The translations under genes were made by a program, and so were the position numbers. The notes beneath the pieces are model-generated. The model was not told where the DNA came from. It made no database searches and worked only from the letters and a program-made list of their open reading frames with translations. Of a stretch of 64,000 bases of DNA, positions 1-11,330 are shown piece after piece (the first letter of the stretch is position 1; each line of letters opens with the position of its first letter). Location of the stretch: assembly GCA_033439265.1 (NCBI GenBank), contig JAVTVX010000026.1, forward strand, positions 13,083,001 to 13,147,000. Direction: 5' to 3'. The stretch comes from Dillenia suffruticosa. Its lineage: Eukaryota; Streptophyta; Magnoliopsida; Dilleniales; Dilleniaceae.

Positions 1-1500
1 TATTTATTTTGGTGAAGAGGTCGAAGGGTCTGGTTGATGTGGTTGATTTTGCACAGGGGGATAACTTGGATCGGGTAACTACTTTGAAGGCTATGGGGAC
101 CCTTATCAAGTCAGCCCGAAAGGAGAAAAAAGTTGAGGAGAGGACGTCTGAAGATGTGTTCTTGTGCTATACTCAGAGGAAGAGGAGGCTCGTGTGGACA
201 CGGAGCAGTGAAGGAAGTAAAGGCGGTGCGAACTGAGCTCAGGTGTGGCGATAGTGCCAAGTTTTGATGACTCTATCACCATCCTAGAAAAGAGGGATCC
301 TGAGAGGGAAATTTCCCATAAGGGGTTAGTAGTCACTTCGTCTATCGGGGGGTCAAGGGAATGAGGGCCCGAAGGATGAGGAGATAAGCAATGAATGTCC
401 TATTGCTATGCTTATTCCTCAAGGAAAAAGGAGTAGGCTACGAGGCTTGTTGTGGGCACCGATGATGTACGGGTCTTTAGGGATATTGAGAAAGTGTGGG
501 TCACCGAGGAGTTTCCTTAGGGTCCTCATTCAGCTATGGTATGGACCACTCTGCCACCAGCTCCTTTGGGAACAGTGGAGCCAATGGAGCCAAAGTCTTC
601 TAGGGCCCTACCGGAATATTCATATATTAAGAAGGGCAAGGGAGAGATACTGGAGCAGACGGCTACACTTCCTTTATTCTGGTTCGGTTATTTGACCGAT
701 CCAAACAATTGAAGGAGAGGGGTACTGCTTCTATAAGTTATGGTGAACACCACTTCTGTTTTGTAGATATTGTAGAGGCGAGGAGGCTTGTTGATAGGCT
801 GAACTTCCACCGGGTAGAGTCTGAGTTGAATCACCTGTCGGTGAAGCAAGGGGATGAGTCTGTTGTGGCTCTTTTGATTCAAGTACAGGTTTTTCGGTGG
901 GTTCTGTTCTGGTAGAAAATCTTTGTAATGATGTATCTAGTTTGTCTTTTTGCAGGCCATAGCGATGACTGAGTTCTAACGGGCAAAGAAGGACCAGTTA
1001 ATAGACCATCTAAAGGGTCAATTAGATGGTCTTGGGGTGGAGATCGATCGGCTTCGGGCCAAGAAGGTGAAAAGGAGGCCATGGAGAAATAGACACCATC
1101 TATTGCTCTTGATGAAAAGGAAAAATGATAAAGATGTTAGATGCTGACCAGGAGTATTCGTATGAGGTCACCGATCTGCCATCAAAGAGGGTGAATGATT
1201 GAGAGATCTTCTTGCTGATAACGAGATAGGTCGTCTAGCTATTGAGGAGGTGGCATGAAAGCGACTGGAGGCTCTAGTAAAGCTAAGGGAGACTTATGAA
1301 TGAGATCATCGGGAGCTCTCTGAGAAGCTGCGCCGAGCTAAGAAAACCATTTGACACTTAAGAGGTGGTTCTGCAAAGGGAGCAGATGTTTGCAGGTCCA
1401 GTGTCCTGGGCACCTGGCTGGAACCCCTAGTGGTGGCCCCTCCATTGCTAATGGATCTAGTTCGACTCTTTGGGCTAACTTTGATAAGTTTCAGTAGAGG
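1..1500 (+). pseudogene. Remnant of the antisense extra ORF of a gypsy element
   Basis: Open pieces of 75 codons (9-236, first codon TTG, continuing from outside the window) and 68 codons (709-915), then a charged helical stretch after about 966 (DQLIDHLKGQLDGLGVEID), suggest a decayed protein with a C-terminal coiled coil. A possible intron runs from a GT after position 888 to an AG before 955, joining two helical segments. Stops and frameshifts fragment the rest. The position beyond the 3' end of a gypsy pol region and on the opposite strand fits the extra ORF known in several Tat-type elements. The family assignment is an inference from position and composition, since no diagnostic motif is visible. 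Confidence 0.4.
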
Positions 1501-1814
1501 TCTTGGACTCCTCCTTCCTCCTGATCTGTCTTTGTTTTCTTGTTTCTATTTGTATTCTTCTTACCATGTAGATGTCTTGCAATGAAAAGATCTTTGAGTT
1601 TTATATCGCTAAGTAGCTTGCTTATTATTTCTTTATCATCATGAGATTCTTGAAGGGAAATCCTTTGATGACATTGCATTTGTTGTCGACACCCCTTTTG
1701 TCGGATTGTAGTTAGGGCATTATGTGGAATTAAGTGAGGTATTGAGTAGTATTGCCTTTGTTATTACGCCAAGGAGCATTGAGATGGTATATCAAATATA
1801 GGGTATGTGGAACA

Positions 1815-2405
1815 CTATCGGGCGTATTGGGTATTAGGCGTTACGCCAAGGGTGCTCGGAGGCATTGCGCATTGAGAGTATATGACGTACCGGGCATTGC
1901 ACCGAGGGTACTTGGAAGTGTTGCGCCTTGAGAGTATATGACATACTAGGCATTGCGTCGAGCATACTTGGAGGAGTTGCACCTTGAGATTATTTAGCAT
2001 ATCAAGCGTTGCGCCGACAGTACTTAGAGGCGTTGTACTGAGAGTACTCGAAAGCATTGTGCCTTCAGATCGTTTAGTGTACCTAAAATTGCGCCGATAG
2101 TACTTGAAGGCGTTGCTCCTTGAGATCGTTTAGCATATCAGACATTACACCAAAGGTACTCGAAGGCACTACTCCTTGAAATTGTTTAGCGTACCCGGCG
2201 TTACATCAAGGGTACTCGGAGGTATTGTGCCTTGAGATCATTTAGCGTACCAGGCATTACACCAAGAGTACTTGGAGGAGTTGTACTTTGAGATCGTTTA
2301 GCGTACCAACCATTGTCGGAGGCATTATGCTTTGAGATCGTTTAGCATATCAGGCATTGTACCTTGAGATCATATGACGTACCAAGCGTTGCACCAAGAG
2401 TACTC
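1815..2405. repeat. Degenerate tandem array, unit about 58-60 bp, core GGCRTTGCRCC
   Basis: About ten imperfect copies of a unit containing GGCATTGCGCC-like cores, the phrase GAGATCGTTTAGCGTACC and GAGGGTACTTGGAGG. The core GGCG-TTG-CGCC is a hyphenated palindrome, so each unit can form a small hairpin. A second array with the same core but a 50-bp unit lies at 41290-42110, in the corresponding position of another gypsy element. Tandem repeats between pol and the 3' LTR are known in Tat-lineage retrotransposons. Confidence 0.8.
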
Positions 2406-2593
2406 GTTGTATGTGCCCCACGATAGCTGTTCGCAAACGATACAAGTTAGTGTACTCAATTGGTATAAAGGAGCATAGGAAATCAGAATATTATTATTTA
2501 GATATTGAAATGAGAACAAGAAAAGAAGCAAATAAAAAACTCTTCATATGTGGTGTAGTGCCACCAGCAAAACAACGTAAATCATCAAGTTTA

Positions 2594-3238
2594 CTAAGCA
2601 AACGGAGCAGAGGGGTCTTGATCATAGTTGAGTGTTCCAATGCTGAGAGACTTTCTGAATTTAATTTTTATATTCCTCGTGCTTGGTAATGCCTCCAGGG
2701 CATTCAGGCTTAATCGACCTAGGATCGCGTTATACGAAGATGGGATCTTCACTACATTGAAAGTGGCGGTGGTGGTAGAGTGGTTTGGCGGTATCGCCAA
2801 TGTAACCGGGAGAAAAATAACTCCTTCTAGGTATAGCCATTCATCTAAGAGCCCTTTCACGGGTCTGTCATGAGGTTGCAGATGTGAGCGATCAAAACCC
2901 ATTTGTTTGAAGGCATCCCAATATAGGAGGTTGCATCCCATTCTTTGATAGACAAAGACTTTTTTAACCGTAAATTGACCAATCATTGCCGTGATAATCA
3001 AGAGATAATCGCGGCCTAATTGAACTTCCACAAGGTCGTTGTCATCGAACCCTATCATAGTCCTTTTGGGTATTTGCCCCTTTCTGACGCAAGCTGAGAG
3101 GACTTCGTTAGAAGTAGATGGTCTGGCAATATGAAAGATCAGGGCTAGGATCATGTTGTCAAAGGAAGCGGTAATTGTGTTATCCTTAGGTGAAGGAACC
3201 ATTAGGGGTGGATTCTTGGTTCCTATGTGTAGGACCAC
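2594..3238 (-). pseudogene. Ty3/gypsy protease-region fragment
   Basis: A 214-codon minus-strand open frame with the hallmarks of a plant gypsy aspartic-protease region: LLYWDAFKQMGF after the expected active-site strand, then PVTLAIPP, and the flap-side signature YNAILGRLSLNALEALPST. The catalytic Asp-Ser/Thr-Gly triplet that should precede LLYWDAF is not present (the window reads VYQRMGCN), so the enzyme would be inactive even where the frame is open. It lies downstream of gag (4309-3884) on the same strand. Nothing recognisable as reverse transcriptase follows; the tandem array comes next, which supports an internal deletion. Confidence 0.75.
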
Positions 3239-3883
3239 CTTGTTTGCTTGGTCTCATATGGCCTTTGGATCCCGATACTTATGCGTCATTTCCCCTCGTC
3301 TCTCCCCTTGTGGCTCTCGGTGAGGGTTATTGTCATGGTCATGATGAACAAACCTTTGAAGCTTACTATCACTTACTAGCATCTCAAGTTCATCTTTTGG
3401 CTTGTAGTACTTATTTGTCAGATGGCCATAATCTCGATGAAAATGACAACACCTAGCTCGGTCCTTTTTAGCATCATCACCTGGGAGGCACCCTGGCCAC
3501 CGTATATATGGTTTGTCTCTTATCTACAACAGGATCTGGCTGGGAGTTTCATTCAATGGCATGTAGTGATTGAACTTACAATGAAGCAAGAGTGTCGATT
3601 GGTTTTTCTTGGTAGAATGTTGTCAAGGAAAATGACTATGTTCATTCCTATTCGATCTGGATCGACACTTGTCAAATGCTTCTGCCTCCTCAGTGGCTAT
3701 GTGCTTCTTGGCTCATGAGTAGAATTCCTCTATTGTGTTCGGCGAGCTCTTCGTGATTGAGGTTTTCATACCTGAAGACCTCCATCACATTAACAGTAGA
3801 GTCAACGTCATGGAATAGTCCAAACCTGAAACCTTTATCATCTCCATTTTGAACTTCTTTAAAAAAAATCCTTCAAGAGCTTA

Positions 3884-4309
3884 TCATCTCTTTGTCGCAG
3901 CGAGAGGAGGGAAGTGGACTTCCTCTTGGCCCCCCGACTGATTACGAAAGTGGGTCTCGAATTGTTCCCTCAGTTGAGAAAAGCTTTTGATGTCGAGTGG
4001 TGGCAAAGAATTGAACCACGTCAAAGCATTGCCCTTGAGCGTCGTGGGGAAATGCTTGCACATGGTTACATCGGACATGTCTCTTGAAACCATTATCGTC
4101 ATAAAATGTGCTACGTGATCTCGGGTATCAGTCGTCCCATCATATCTCTCCATAGAAGGAAGTAGTATATCCTGTGGCATCATCTCGGTAGAGATGTTCG
4201 AATCAAAAGGTGAGGTATAGGTCACATAGCGTGTGATCTCACTCGGTCCAACATTGGCACACTTGAGTTCGGCGGCCACAAGATCTTCTACTTGTTTTCT
4301 AAGTATCAT
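3884..4309 (-). pseudogene. Ty3/gypsy gag fragment
   Basis: A 141-codon minus-strand frame with the retrotransposon gag core: MERYDGTTDTRDHVAHF, then a short helix, CKHFPTTLKGNALTWFNSLP and the SFSQLREQFETHF segment. These match in order the capsid-type gag domain of plant Ty3/gypsy elements. Full-length gag would be considerably longer on both sides; here the N-terminal part and any zinc knuckle are not readable. It belongs to the minus-strand element ending at about 5480. Confidence 0.8.
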
Positions 4310-4720
4310 GCTGAGATGTCACTAAGATCTCTCGGTCTCCTCGGGGAAGAAGTCAATGTAGGTGCAAGTGTCATGATCTTTGGGGAGAGGGCGAGCCTTC
4401 TTGCCGGCCGGTACGGCTGAGGTCCTCTAACTATTTATTCATGTCTTGCAATTTCGAAACAAGCCTCTCCATTTCAAAATGGTGAAGTTCATTAGGAGGG
4501 GTGTGAGCAGGCATCTGAACCAGTTGGTCTTGTTGCTAAGCTATCTGCAGTTGAACTTGGGCTTCAAGTAGATATGCAAGGTTGATGGGGGCTGGCGGTT
4601 GAATGGAGTCCGTTGGAGTGGCGAGGCATCCTTCCATCATAGACGCAGCTTTAGAAGACGTTCTAGTCCTTCTTTTTGGAGGCACGGTTTTTGAGTGTGA
4701 GATGGGATTTTTTTAATCCG

Positions 4721-4740
4721 AGTTTCCCACAGATGGTAAC
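4721..4740 (-). other. Degenerate primer-binding-like site next to the 5' LTR
   Basis: On the minus strand this reads GTTACCATCTGTGGGAAACT. It resembles the CCGTCTGTGGGAA-type motif commonly found right after the 5' LTR of plant gypsy elements. It sits between the LTR-like block and gag, as expected. The identity of the primer tRNA is not claimed. Confidence 0.4.
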
Positions 4741-5480
4741 AATACGATGGAAGCGGGTTTTCTCCTCAATTACCCGATCTACCTGTTTTAGTTGGAATAC
4801 TGAGTTGAGAGGTGGTCCAAAGCAACACAAGCAACGCAACCTACAAATATTGCTAGAGGGGATTTTGACGGAGAAAACTCTGACGTTCAAATATTAAATA
4901 GTGGTTTTTGGAATATGTTGAATAGACCTAGAAGAACGGTGTCTCGGCTCTGTGTTAACGGTGTGATTAGTATGTAGGGTTCCAGAGAAGTTACCTGATT
5001 GATGGTTGATTTTGCGCATATATATATCAATGGGCCTTGGAAAATGCAGTAGAGAGTTGAGAGTGTTGAAACCATCATTTCCTTATAGAAGATTGTCAAG
5101 AAACTCCGAAATTGAAGGAATTATAGTCAAAGACCTTTCAAAGATACGCTATCTCGTTAGCTAGGTAGAGTCCCCATAGTCGTGCCTTCATCCCTTATCT
5201 GTCGTGCCTGCCAATGTATGTTTCCTTGCTTCGTGGGACTGTTCCAAGAATGGAGGAGATTCCATTCGCACAAGAAGAGTTTAGATTTACTTAAAGATTT
5301 ATTTCTTTAAGTCATACTTACCACATTGATTGAATAAATTTGCAGTAGTGAGACTCACCTACCGAGGAGTGTAATGACCGAGAAGTTAGAGTACCAAAGA
5401 TCAAAATGACCGAGAAGCTGTGAGTGCATTCGGTTTGGAAAGGGTCTAGGGTGAGATTCTGACCCTTTGGTAATGAGCTT
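4741..5480 (-). repeat. LTR-like block of the minus-strand gypsy element
   Basis: Non-coding block between the primer-binding-like site and the receptor-kinase homology. It shares phrase-level resemblance (ctctgacgttcaa, accgaga) with the LTR-like blocks at 33480-34197 and from 38870 onward. Exact ends cannot be fixed because the second LTR is outside the window. Confidence 0.45.
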
Positions 5481-5489
5481 TGGGTCATG

Positions 5490-5713
5490 CCTCATCAGAT
5501 TCCAAAGGCATGGGGGTGATAACCCAGCAGAATCAAACAACCTGTTTGAATTAGTTTAATGCAAATGTCACCCTTGATTATCGAGTGATTTCTGAGTGTC
5601 TTGACTGCCACTCCAAAGGCGGCCGATGTGATCAAAATGCAGGCCTGAATGATTTTAATTGTGTTGGTTCAGTGAAGTATCCACCAAATGGTAACAGATC
5701 ATTTCTCTGTAGA

Positions 5714-5764
<51 letters not shown>

Positions 5765-7288
5765 TGCTTTTGAAGTGAAAAGCTGCATTAGTATTTATCA
5801 ATTCAATGTTTCTTTTTCTCTAGAACTGAAATATAATCTATAATGATGAGCCAAAATAAAATAATAATAATAATTAAAAAAAAAAAAAAAACTAAACTAA
5901 ATTTGTTCTCACTTCTATTGCAGGTAATAATAATAATAATAGGAAAGTGGTGATACTGGCAACAGGTAAATATGCCTCTTCTTCGCTGGATTAGAACATT
6001 TTGTAGCCAATAACTTAACTGTCACTTCTTTTTCCTCAGTAATCCCTGGAGCTGTACTCATAACACTGTTGGCGGCTTTTTTTATTTACCGGCAACGTCA
6101 TCGCAAACAGGAGGAGGGATCTTCGATCTTCCTTTTGAGGGACATTTTCTCTAGCCGATCAAAATCAGACCTGGAAGAGAGTGCTATCTCCTATGGGGTA
6201 CCCGTCTTCACTTACAGTGAACTTGAGGAGGCCACCAACAATTTTGATTCTACTAAAAAGCTTGGAGATGGAGGTTTTGGAACCGTTTATTATGGTAAGA
6301 AGATACAAGAGTCTTAGATTCACCTTCACACGCAACAACATAAATTTAATTTACCTTTTGATCCTATTCTCAAATAGGCAAGCTAAGAGATGGGCGAGAA
6401 GTAGCAGTCAAGCGCCTGTATGGGAACGCCTACAAGCGAGTGGAGCAGTTCTTAAACGAAGTGGAAATCTTAACACGGCTGCGCCACCCAAATCTTGTAA
6501 ACCTCTATGGCTGTACTTCACGCCACAGCCGTGAACTTCTCCTTGTTTATGAGTTCATCCCTAATGGCACGGTTGCTGATCATCTTCGTGGCAATAGCGC
6601 AAAGGATGGTTCCCTGACTTGGCCTATTCGAATGAGCATTGCTATTGAAACAGCCTGTGCATTAGCTTATCTACATGCTTCTGACATCATACACCGTGAT
6701 GTGAAGACTACTAATATCCTCCTTGACAACAATTTTAGCGTCAAAGTTGCAGATTTTGGGCTCTCACGCCTCTTCCCTACTGATGTCACCCACATTTCGA
6801 CTGCTCCACAAGGGACTCCTGGATATGTAGACCCAGAATATCATCAGTGTTATCAGCTTACTGCTAAGAGCGACGTTTATAGCTTTGGAGTTGTCCTTAT
6901 TGAGCTGATCTCTTCAATGCCTGCAGTTGATATAAGTAGGCATAGGCATGAGATCAATTTGGCTAACTTGGCAATAAACAGGATCAGAAAGTCTGCTGTT
7001 GATGAACTGATTGACCCGCTTCTGGGGTTTGAGTCAGATTTAAATGTTCGGAGGATGACAACATCTGTGGCAGAATTGGCTTTTCAGTGTCTGCAACATG
7101 AGACGGATATGAGACCCACAATGGATGAAGTTTTGAAGACTTTGGAGAGAATTTCGAATGATGAGTATGCGGAGGAGGAAAGTGTTGCTTCTGGAGTATT
7201 GAAGGATGTGCAGCCTCCTGCTTCTCCAGAATGTGATGAAGTTGTGTTGTTGAAGGATACGAGGCCACCGCTTTCACGAATTCTGTAA
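5490..7288 (+). CDS. LRK10L: 5'-truncated LRK10L-type receptor-like kinase; kinase domain intact
   Basis: Four exon pieces are visible: about 5490-5690, 5924-5965, 6040-6294 and 6378-7288, with GT..AG introns and consistent phases. The first encodes the cysteine-rich WAK-associated module (ECLDCHSKGGRCDQ). The third has a membrane segment (VIPGAVLITLLAAFFIY) and a basic stop-transfer stretch. The kinase follows: Gly-rich loop GDGGFGTVYYG, VAVKRL lysine, HRDVKTTNILLD catalytic loop (RD type), ADFGLS and GTPGYVDPEY. It should sit in the plasma membrane and phosphorylate Ser/Thr. The signal peptide and N-terminal galacturonan-binding domain are missing; the gypsy element abuts this end. Just upstream of the WAK module (about 5530-5565) the homologous frame has a one-base shift relative to the paralogue at 62780. 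The kinase is open, but the gene as a whole is probably non-functional or makes a truncated product. Confidence 0.85.
5716..5762. repeat. (CT)n microsatellite in the first visible intron of the receptor kinase
   Basis: Uninterrupted CT dinucleotide run of about 23 units, 26 bp after the donor site of the first visible exon. Confidence 0.95.
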
Positions 7289-7567
7289 CCGATGAATGGG
7301 TTAGTGCTGCCTCTAGTTTGTTTTAGTTCTTAAGGTTTCTGATTCTCTTTTGACTTGGGGTGGATGGCAAGGTTTGACTTGGGGTGGATGGCAAGGATAT
7401 GTTTGACACTTCATGTATCGCACGAAAGTATATATGATAATACCTTTTTCTTTCCACTCATCTTCCTTTTTATTTTTTCTGGCACTTGACCAACGAACCC
7501 AACTAATTTAACTCAAAACCCTGGTTAAAGGATTCTAGTGTTTTACCGCTAAATCCACATATCGTTG
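7289..7567 (+). other. 3' flank of the receptor kinase up to the Athila insertion
   Basis: Non-coding. It contains a perfect 24-bp direct duplication (TGACTTGGGGTGGATGGCAA and following bases, at about 7351 and 7375), then AT-rich DNA. The last bases before 7573 are the GTCTT target duplication (7568-7572). Confidence 0.7.
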
Positions 7568-7572
7568 GTCTT

Positions 7573-9058
7573 TGATAGAGATAAATTTAGTGTAATATTC
7601 ATGATTTATTTTATATTATTTTTGGGTAAATATTGCACTAATATTGAATGTTTGTTGTGCTAGAATTATTGGAGGTCATTTATGAATGAAGGTGGAAAAA
7701 TTGAGCAAAATTTGGTGATATGGCATGCAAGAGGAAATCCGGACAGAAATACTCGACCGTCAGCACATGGGCATACCAATTTCAAAGGAGTTAGACTACA
7801 AAATTGAGAGTATGAATATTGAAGATCTTATTGTCTTAATTGGATTTTGGAAATTTAGAAATTTTTGGGTGTATTTATTTAACTTTGGGGTTGTAAAAAT
7901 ATTTACAAGATTTCTTTATTTTTGTAACTTAGATTTTTGGAATTTTTACCTTTAGTTTAAATTAGGTAAAAGAGGTGTAATCCTATATTTTTGGGATCTT
8001 TAGTTGGTTTTTGGGAAGCCACAAAATAGAAGTAGGTCCTTTAGGTTATTTTTGGGGAATTAGTTTTCATTAGTATATACATATAGGGCTTTTACATTCT
8101 CACGAGGGGGAGTTTTTACTTTCATTGTGACGGCTGCTGTGCGTTGGAGGAGGATTCTCACAGTTGCAGCCACACTTCTTCATTGTTGAACATTTGTTTT
8201 CAATGATATTCATTATTTTAGTGAGTTTTTATTTTTATATGTCTTCATTTTAATTTCTTTTCTAGTTGAAGGTTAATTGAAACTTGAATTCATGAAATTG
8301 TGAAATCTAAATGTGCTTATTCTTTCAACAATCACAGTTATTTATTTAATTCCTGTACTTCATGGATCATGATTTTCTAGAGTTTATTGAATAGTGGCCA
8401 ATATTTAATAGATCTATAATAATCTACAACTAATTAAAACGGCAAATCTGTAATTGTTTGTTGGTTTTAATAAAGTGGTAATTGGCATTCGTGTCATGGG
8501 AATGACATTCGTGTCATGGGATTAAATGATCTAATTTAAATGAACCCGGTGTGTGTTTATTAATTAGAATTGGGTCTCTCTAAATCTTAATGCTGTTAAA
8601 ACCTTCAATTCTAAGAGCTTCTCTAAGATTGACTCTCGATTAGAGAAATAATTAATGAGTTTCTCTTAATTATCGATCAAATGATGAGAGATTGGCCATT
8701 GGGCGATTGTCGGCGACTATAACCAATTTATTTATTTATTGTTGATTTATCCTTGAATCAATGATCAATCGATTGAATCAAAGTGGAAACGAACCCTTCA
8801 ACTAGGTGAATTTATCTTGATTTTTATTCATTGAATTTTGCCCGATTTTAATTTGTCGTTTTGCTATTTCGATTTTAATTCTTTGTTTATTTAGATTTAG
8901 TAGTTAATTTAGTCGATTTAAAACCCCCAAATTTTATTTTAATTTTTATTACCTTAAAGGAAATAAATCTCATTTTTCCCTGTGGATTCGACCCTACTTG
9001 CCTTAGACTCGTCTTTTCAAAGTAGGTAATTTATTTTTGGTTGTTCAACGACACACCA
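7573..9058 (+). repeat. 5' LTR of the Athila-like element
   Basis: Starts TGATAGAG and ends CGACACACCA. It aligns with 21045-21764 plus 24477-25242. By eye there are 13 substitutions over the first roughly 265 bp, so insertion was not very recent. Confidence 0.95.
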
Positions 9059-9063
9059 AATTT

Positions 9064-9081
9064 TGGCGCCGTTGCCGGGAA
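9064..9081 (+). other. Primer-binding site, tRNA-Asp type
   Basis: TGGCGCCGTTGCCGGGAA, five bases after the LTR end. It is complementary to the 3' end of plant tRNA-Asp as I know it, the primer reported for Athila elements. Confidence 0.85.
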
Positions 9082-9321
9082 AAAAGGTGTCAAAAGATTT
9101 ATTTCTTTTAATTTTTGTTTCCTTGTTTCTGGTTTAAGCCTCGTTCTTCTCGTACAGGTGAACTAGTCTTTGACCCAGAGATCGAGAAAACAGTCCGAAA
9201 ATTGAAAAGGGAGACTCAAGAAACAAAGAAGGCAGCAAGTTCATCACTTGGAAACAATCTGGCCGACCAGCTCATAGACTCAGACGTTGACGTTGAGGAA
9301 AAGGAAGTCAAAGAAACAAAT

Positions 9322-10500
9322 ATGGCAACCCAACAAACTTTAAGGGAGTTGGCTACCCCAGAATTTAATCAACAACCTCTGTGCATTAATTTTTCCAATA
9401 TTACTACTCCGTTTGAATTAAAATCTGGACTAATTCATTTATTGCCTAAATTTCATGGTCTTGCAGGGGAAGATCCTCACAAACACTTTAAAGAGTTTCA
9501 CATTATTTGTTCTACCATGAGACCACAGGGGGTAACTGAAGAACAACTTAAACTTGTTGTTTTTCCTTTTTTATTGGTAGATAAGGCTAAGAATTGGCTT
9601 TTTTATTTACCTTCTGGTTCTATTACTACTTGACCTGACTTAGAAAGGATGTTTTTAGAAAAAAAATTTTCCAGCTTCCCGTGCAGCCACTATTAGAAAG
9701 GAAATTTGTGGAATAAGACAGTTCAACGGGGAAACCTTATATGAATATTGGGAAAGATTCAAACAACTATGTGCTAGCTGTCCTCAATATCAGATTCCAA
9801 AACAGTTGTTAATCCAATATTTCCATGAAGGTCTATCTCCAATGGAACGAAACATGATAGATGCTGCAAGTGGAGGAGCATTGGTGAACAAGACACCCGA
9901 TGAAGCGAAAAATTTAATCTCGAACATGGCAGCCAATGCTCAACAATTTGGAATAAGGCAAGAAATTTCAAAAAGGGTCAACGAGGTAAGTGATCTTTCC
10001 ATTGGTCAAGAATTAAAAGAACTAACTTCTCTTGTGCGTAATTGTATTGTAGGAAAAACACAACAGGTTAAGACATGTGGAGTTTGTTCTGATTTTGGTC
10101 ATCCTACGGATTTCTGTCCTTCCCTTCAAGAAGATTCAAATGAACAACTCAATGCAATGGGGGGATTTCCGGGACAATCTCAAAGGAAATATAATCCTTA
10201 TTCAAACACTTATAACCCTGGATGGAGGGATCATCCGAATTTTAATTATGGGAATCGACAACAAGGGTTTCAACAACAATCTCGATCACAAATTCAGCCA
10301 CAACAACCATCTTCAAATCAAGGTATGTCTCTAGAAGAGATTGTTAAAAGTTTAGCTAACAGCACTCAATTGCTTCAACAGGAAAGCCAACGATTTCAAC
10401 TAGAGACAAGAACTAGCATCAAAAACTTGGAAAATCAGATGTCGCAATTGGCAACGACCGTGAATCGAAGGGAGAAAAGTAATGAGAAGTTACCTTCTTA
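9322..10500 (+). pseudogene. gag of the Athila-like element
   Basis: The first in-frame ATG before recognisable gag is at 9322, opening MATQQTLRELATPEFNQQPL, a typical start for this lineage; an earlier open stretch from 9115 has only a TTG. The capsid-type core reads LLPKFHGLAGEDPHKHFKEF and FPFLLVDKAKNWLFYLPSGS. It is followed by ETLYEYWERFKQL and a CCHC zinc knuckle, CGVCSDFGHPTDFC (C-X2-C-X4-H-X4-C), for genomic RNA packaging. Disabling changes are a TGA at 9631-9633 where a Trp is expected, a frameshift near 9665, and a TAG at 10499-10501 where a Gln is expected. Gag and pol are normally one polyprotein in this family. Confidence 0.9.
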
Positions 10501-11330
10501 GGTAGAGATCAATCCGAGAGAAAACGTAAGTGTTATAGTAGTCAAGAATGAAAGGAAAGTGCAGGACAACTCGCTGACAACCGAAGAAGATAAAGAAGCC
10601 AAACAAAAAGAGGCACCAATGTTGAATGAATCGGCTACGAAAGTAAGTAAAGAAACCGAAACCTCTAAGACTAAAATTGTAATTCCACCTCCTTTTCCTG
10701 GTAGGTTAGCAAGACCAAAGAAAGAGAATGAGGAGAAGGAAATTTTAGAGACTTTTCGAAAGATGGAAATCAATATCCCACTCTTGGATGCGATCCGAAA
10801 TTTCTCAAAGAACTATGCACTAGGAAGACAAAGCTAGGGGATAGTGATAAGATTTGTGTTAACGAGAATGTTTCGGCCATTATCCAAAGGAAATTACCTC
10901 CTAAGTGTAAAGATTCTGGTATGTTCACCATACCAATCATCATAGGGATCAAAAGAATAGAGAATGCAATGTTTGACCTAGGTGCCTCAATCAATGTCAT
11001 GCCTCTAACTGTTTTTAGGTACTTGAATTTGGGACCTTTGAAGGAGACTAATGTGATCATACAATTAGCCGATAGGTCCATGTCATACCCCGAGGGAATT
11101 GTTGAGGATGTTTAGTCAAGGTCAATGAATTGATTTTTCCGGTTGATTTTTATATCATTGACATGGATGATACTTGTTCATCAAACCCTGCCCTCATATT
11201 GCTTGGTAGACCTTTCATGAAAATAGCGAAAACCAAGATTGATGTTGATAGAGGAACCTTATCGTTTGAATTTGATGACGAGATTGTCACATTTAATATT
11301 TTTGATGCCATGCAACATCCGAATGACTCG
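10501..11330 (+). pseudogene. Protease region of the Athila-like element
   Basis: After a Lys/Glu-rich linker and PPPFPGRLARPKKENEE come MFTIPIIIG and the aspartic protease active site MFDLGASINVMP (Asp-Leu-Gly, usual for Athila-type proteases), then ILLGRPFMK after the flap. It would cut the Gag-Pol polyprotein. Frameshifts occur near 10795 and at about 11112-11115, the latter leaving a TAG. Confidence 0.85.

Larger units (their letters stand above)
1..5480 (-). mobile_element. Internally deleted Ty3/gypsy retrotransposon (Tat-like), 3' end outside window
   Basis: Reading the minus strand from right to left gives an LTR-like block (about 4741-5480), a primer-binding-like site (4721-4740), gag (4309-3884), a protease region (3238-2594), a degenerate tandem array (2405-1815) and a plus-strand ORF remnant (1-1500) that would be antisense to the element. 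Reverse transcriptase, RNase H and integrase are absent, so an internal deletion is inferred between protease and the array. The order pol, tandem repeats, antisense ORF, LTR matches what is known of Tat-lineage plant elements such as Grande and Ogre. The right edge directly abuts the truncated receptor kinase at about 5490. The stretch 3239-3883 between gag and protease is frame-disrupted and no domain is readable in it. No target duplication can be shown because the left end is outside the window. Confidence 0.65.

Noticed and set aside
1815-2405. CRISPR-like repeat/spacer appearance
   Set aside because: Units are degenerate throughout, there are no unique spacers of constant length and no cas genes, and the context is a plant retrotransposon.
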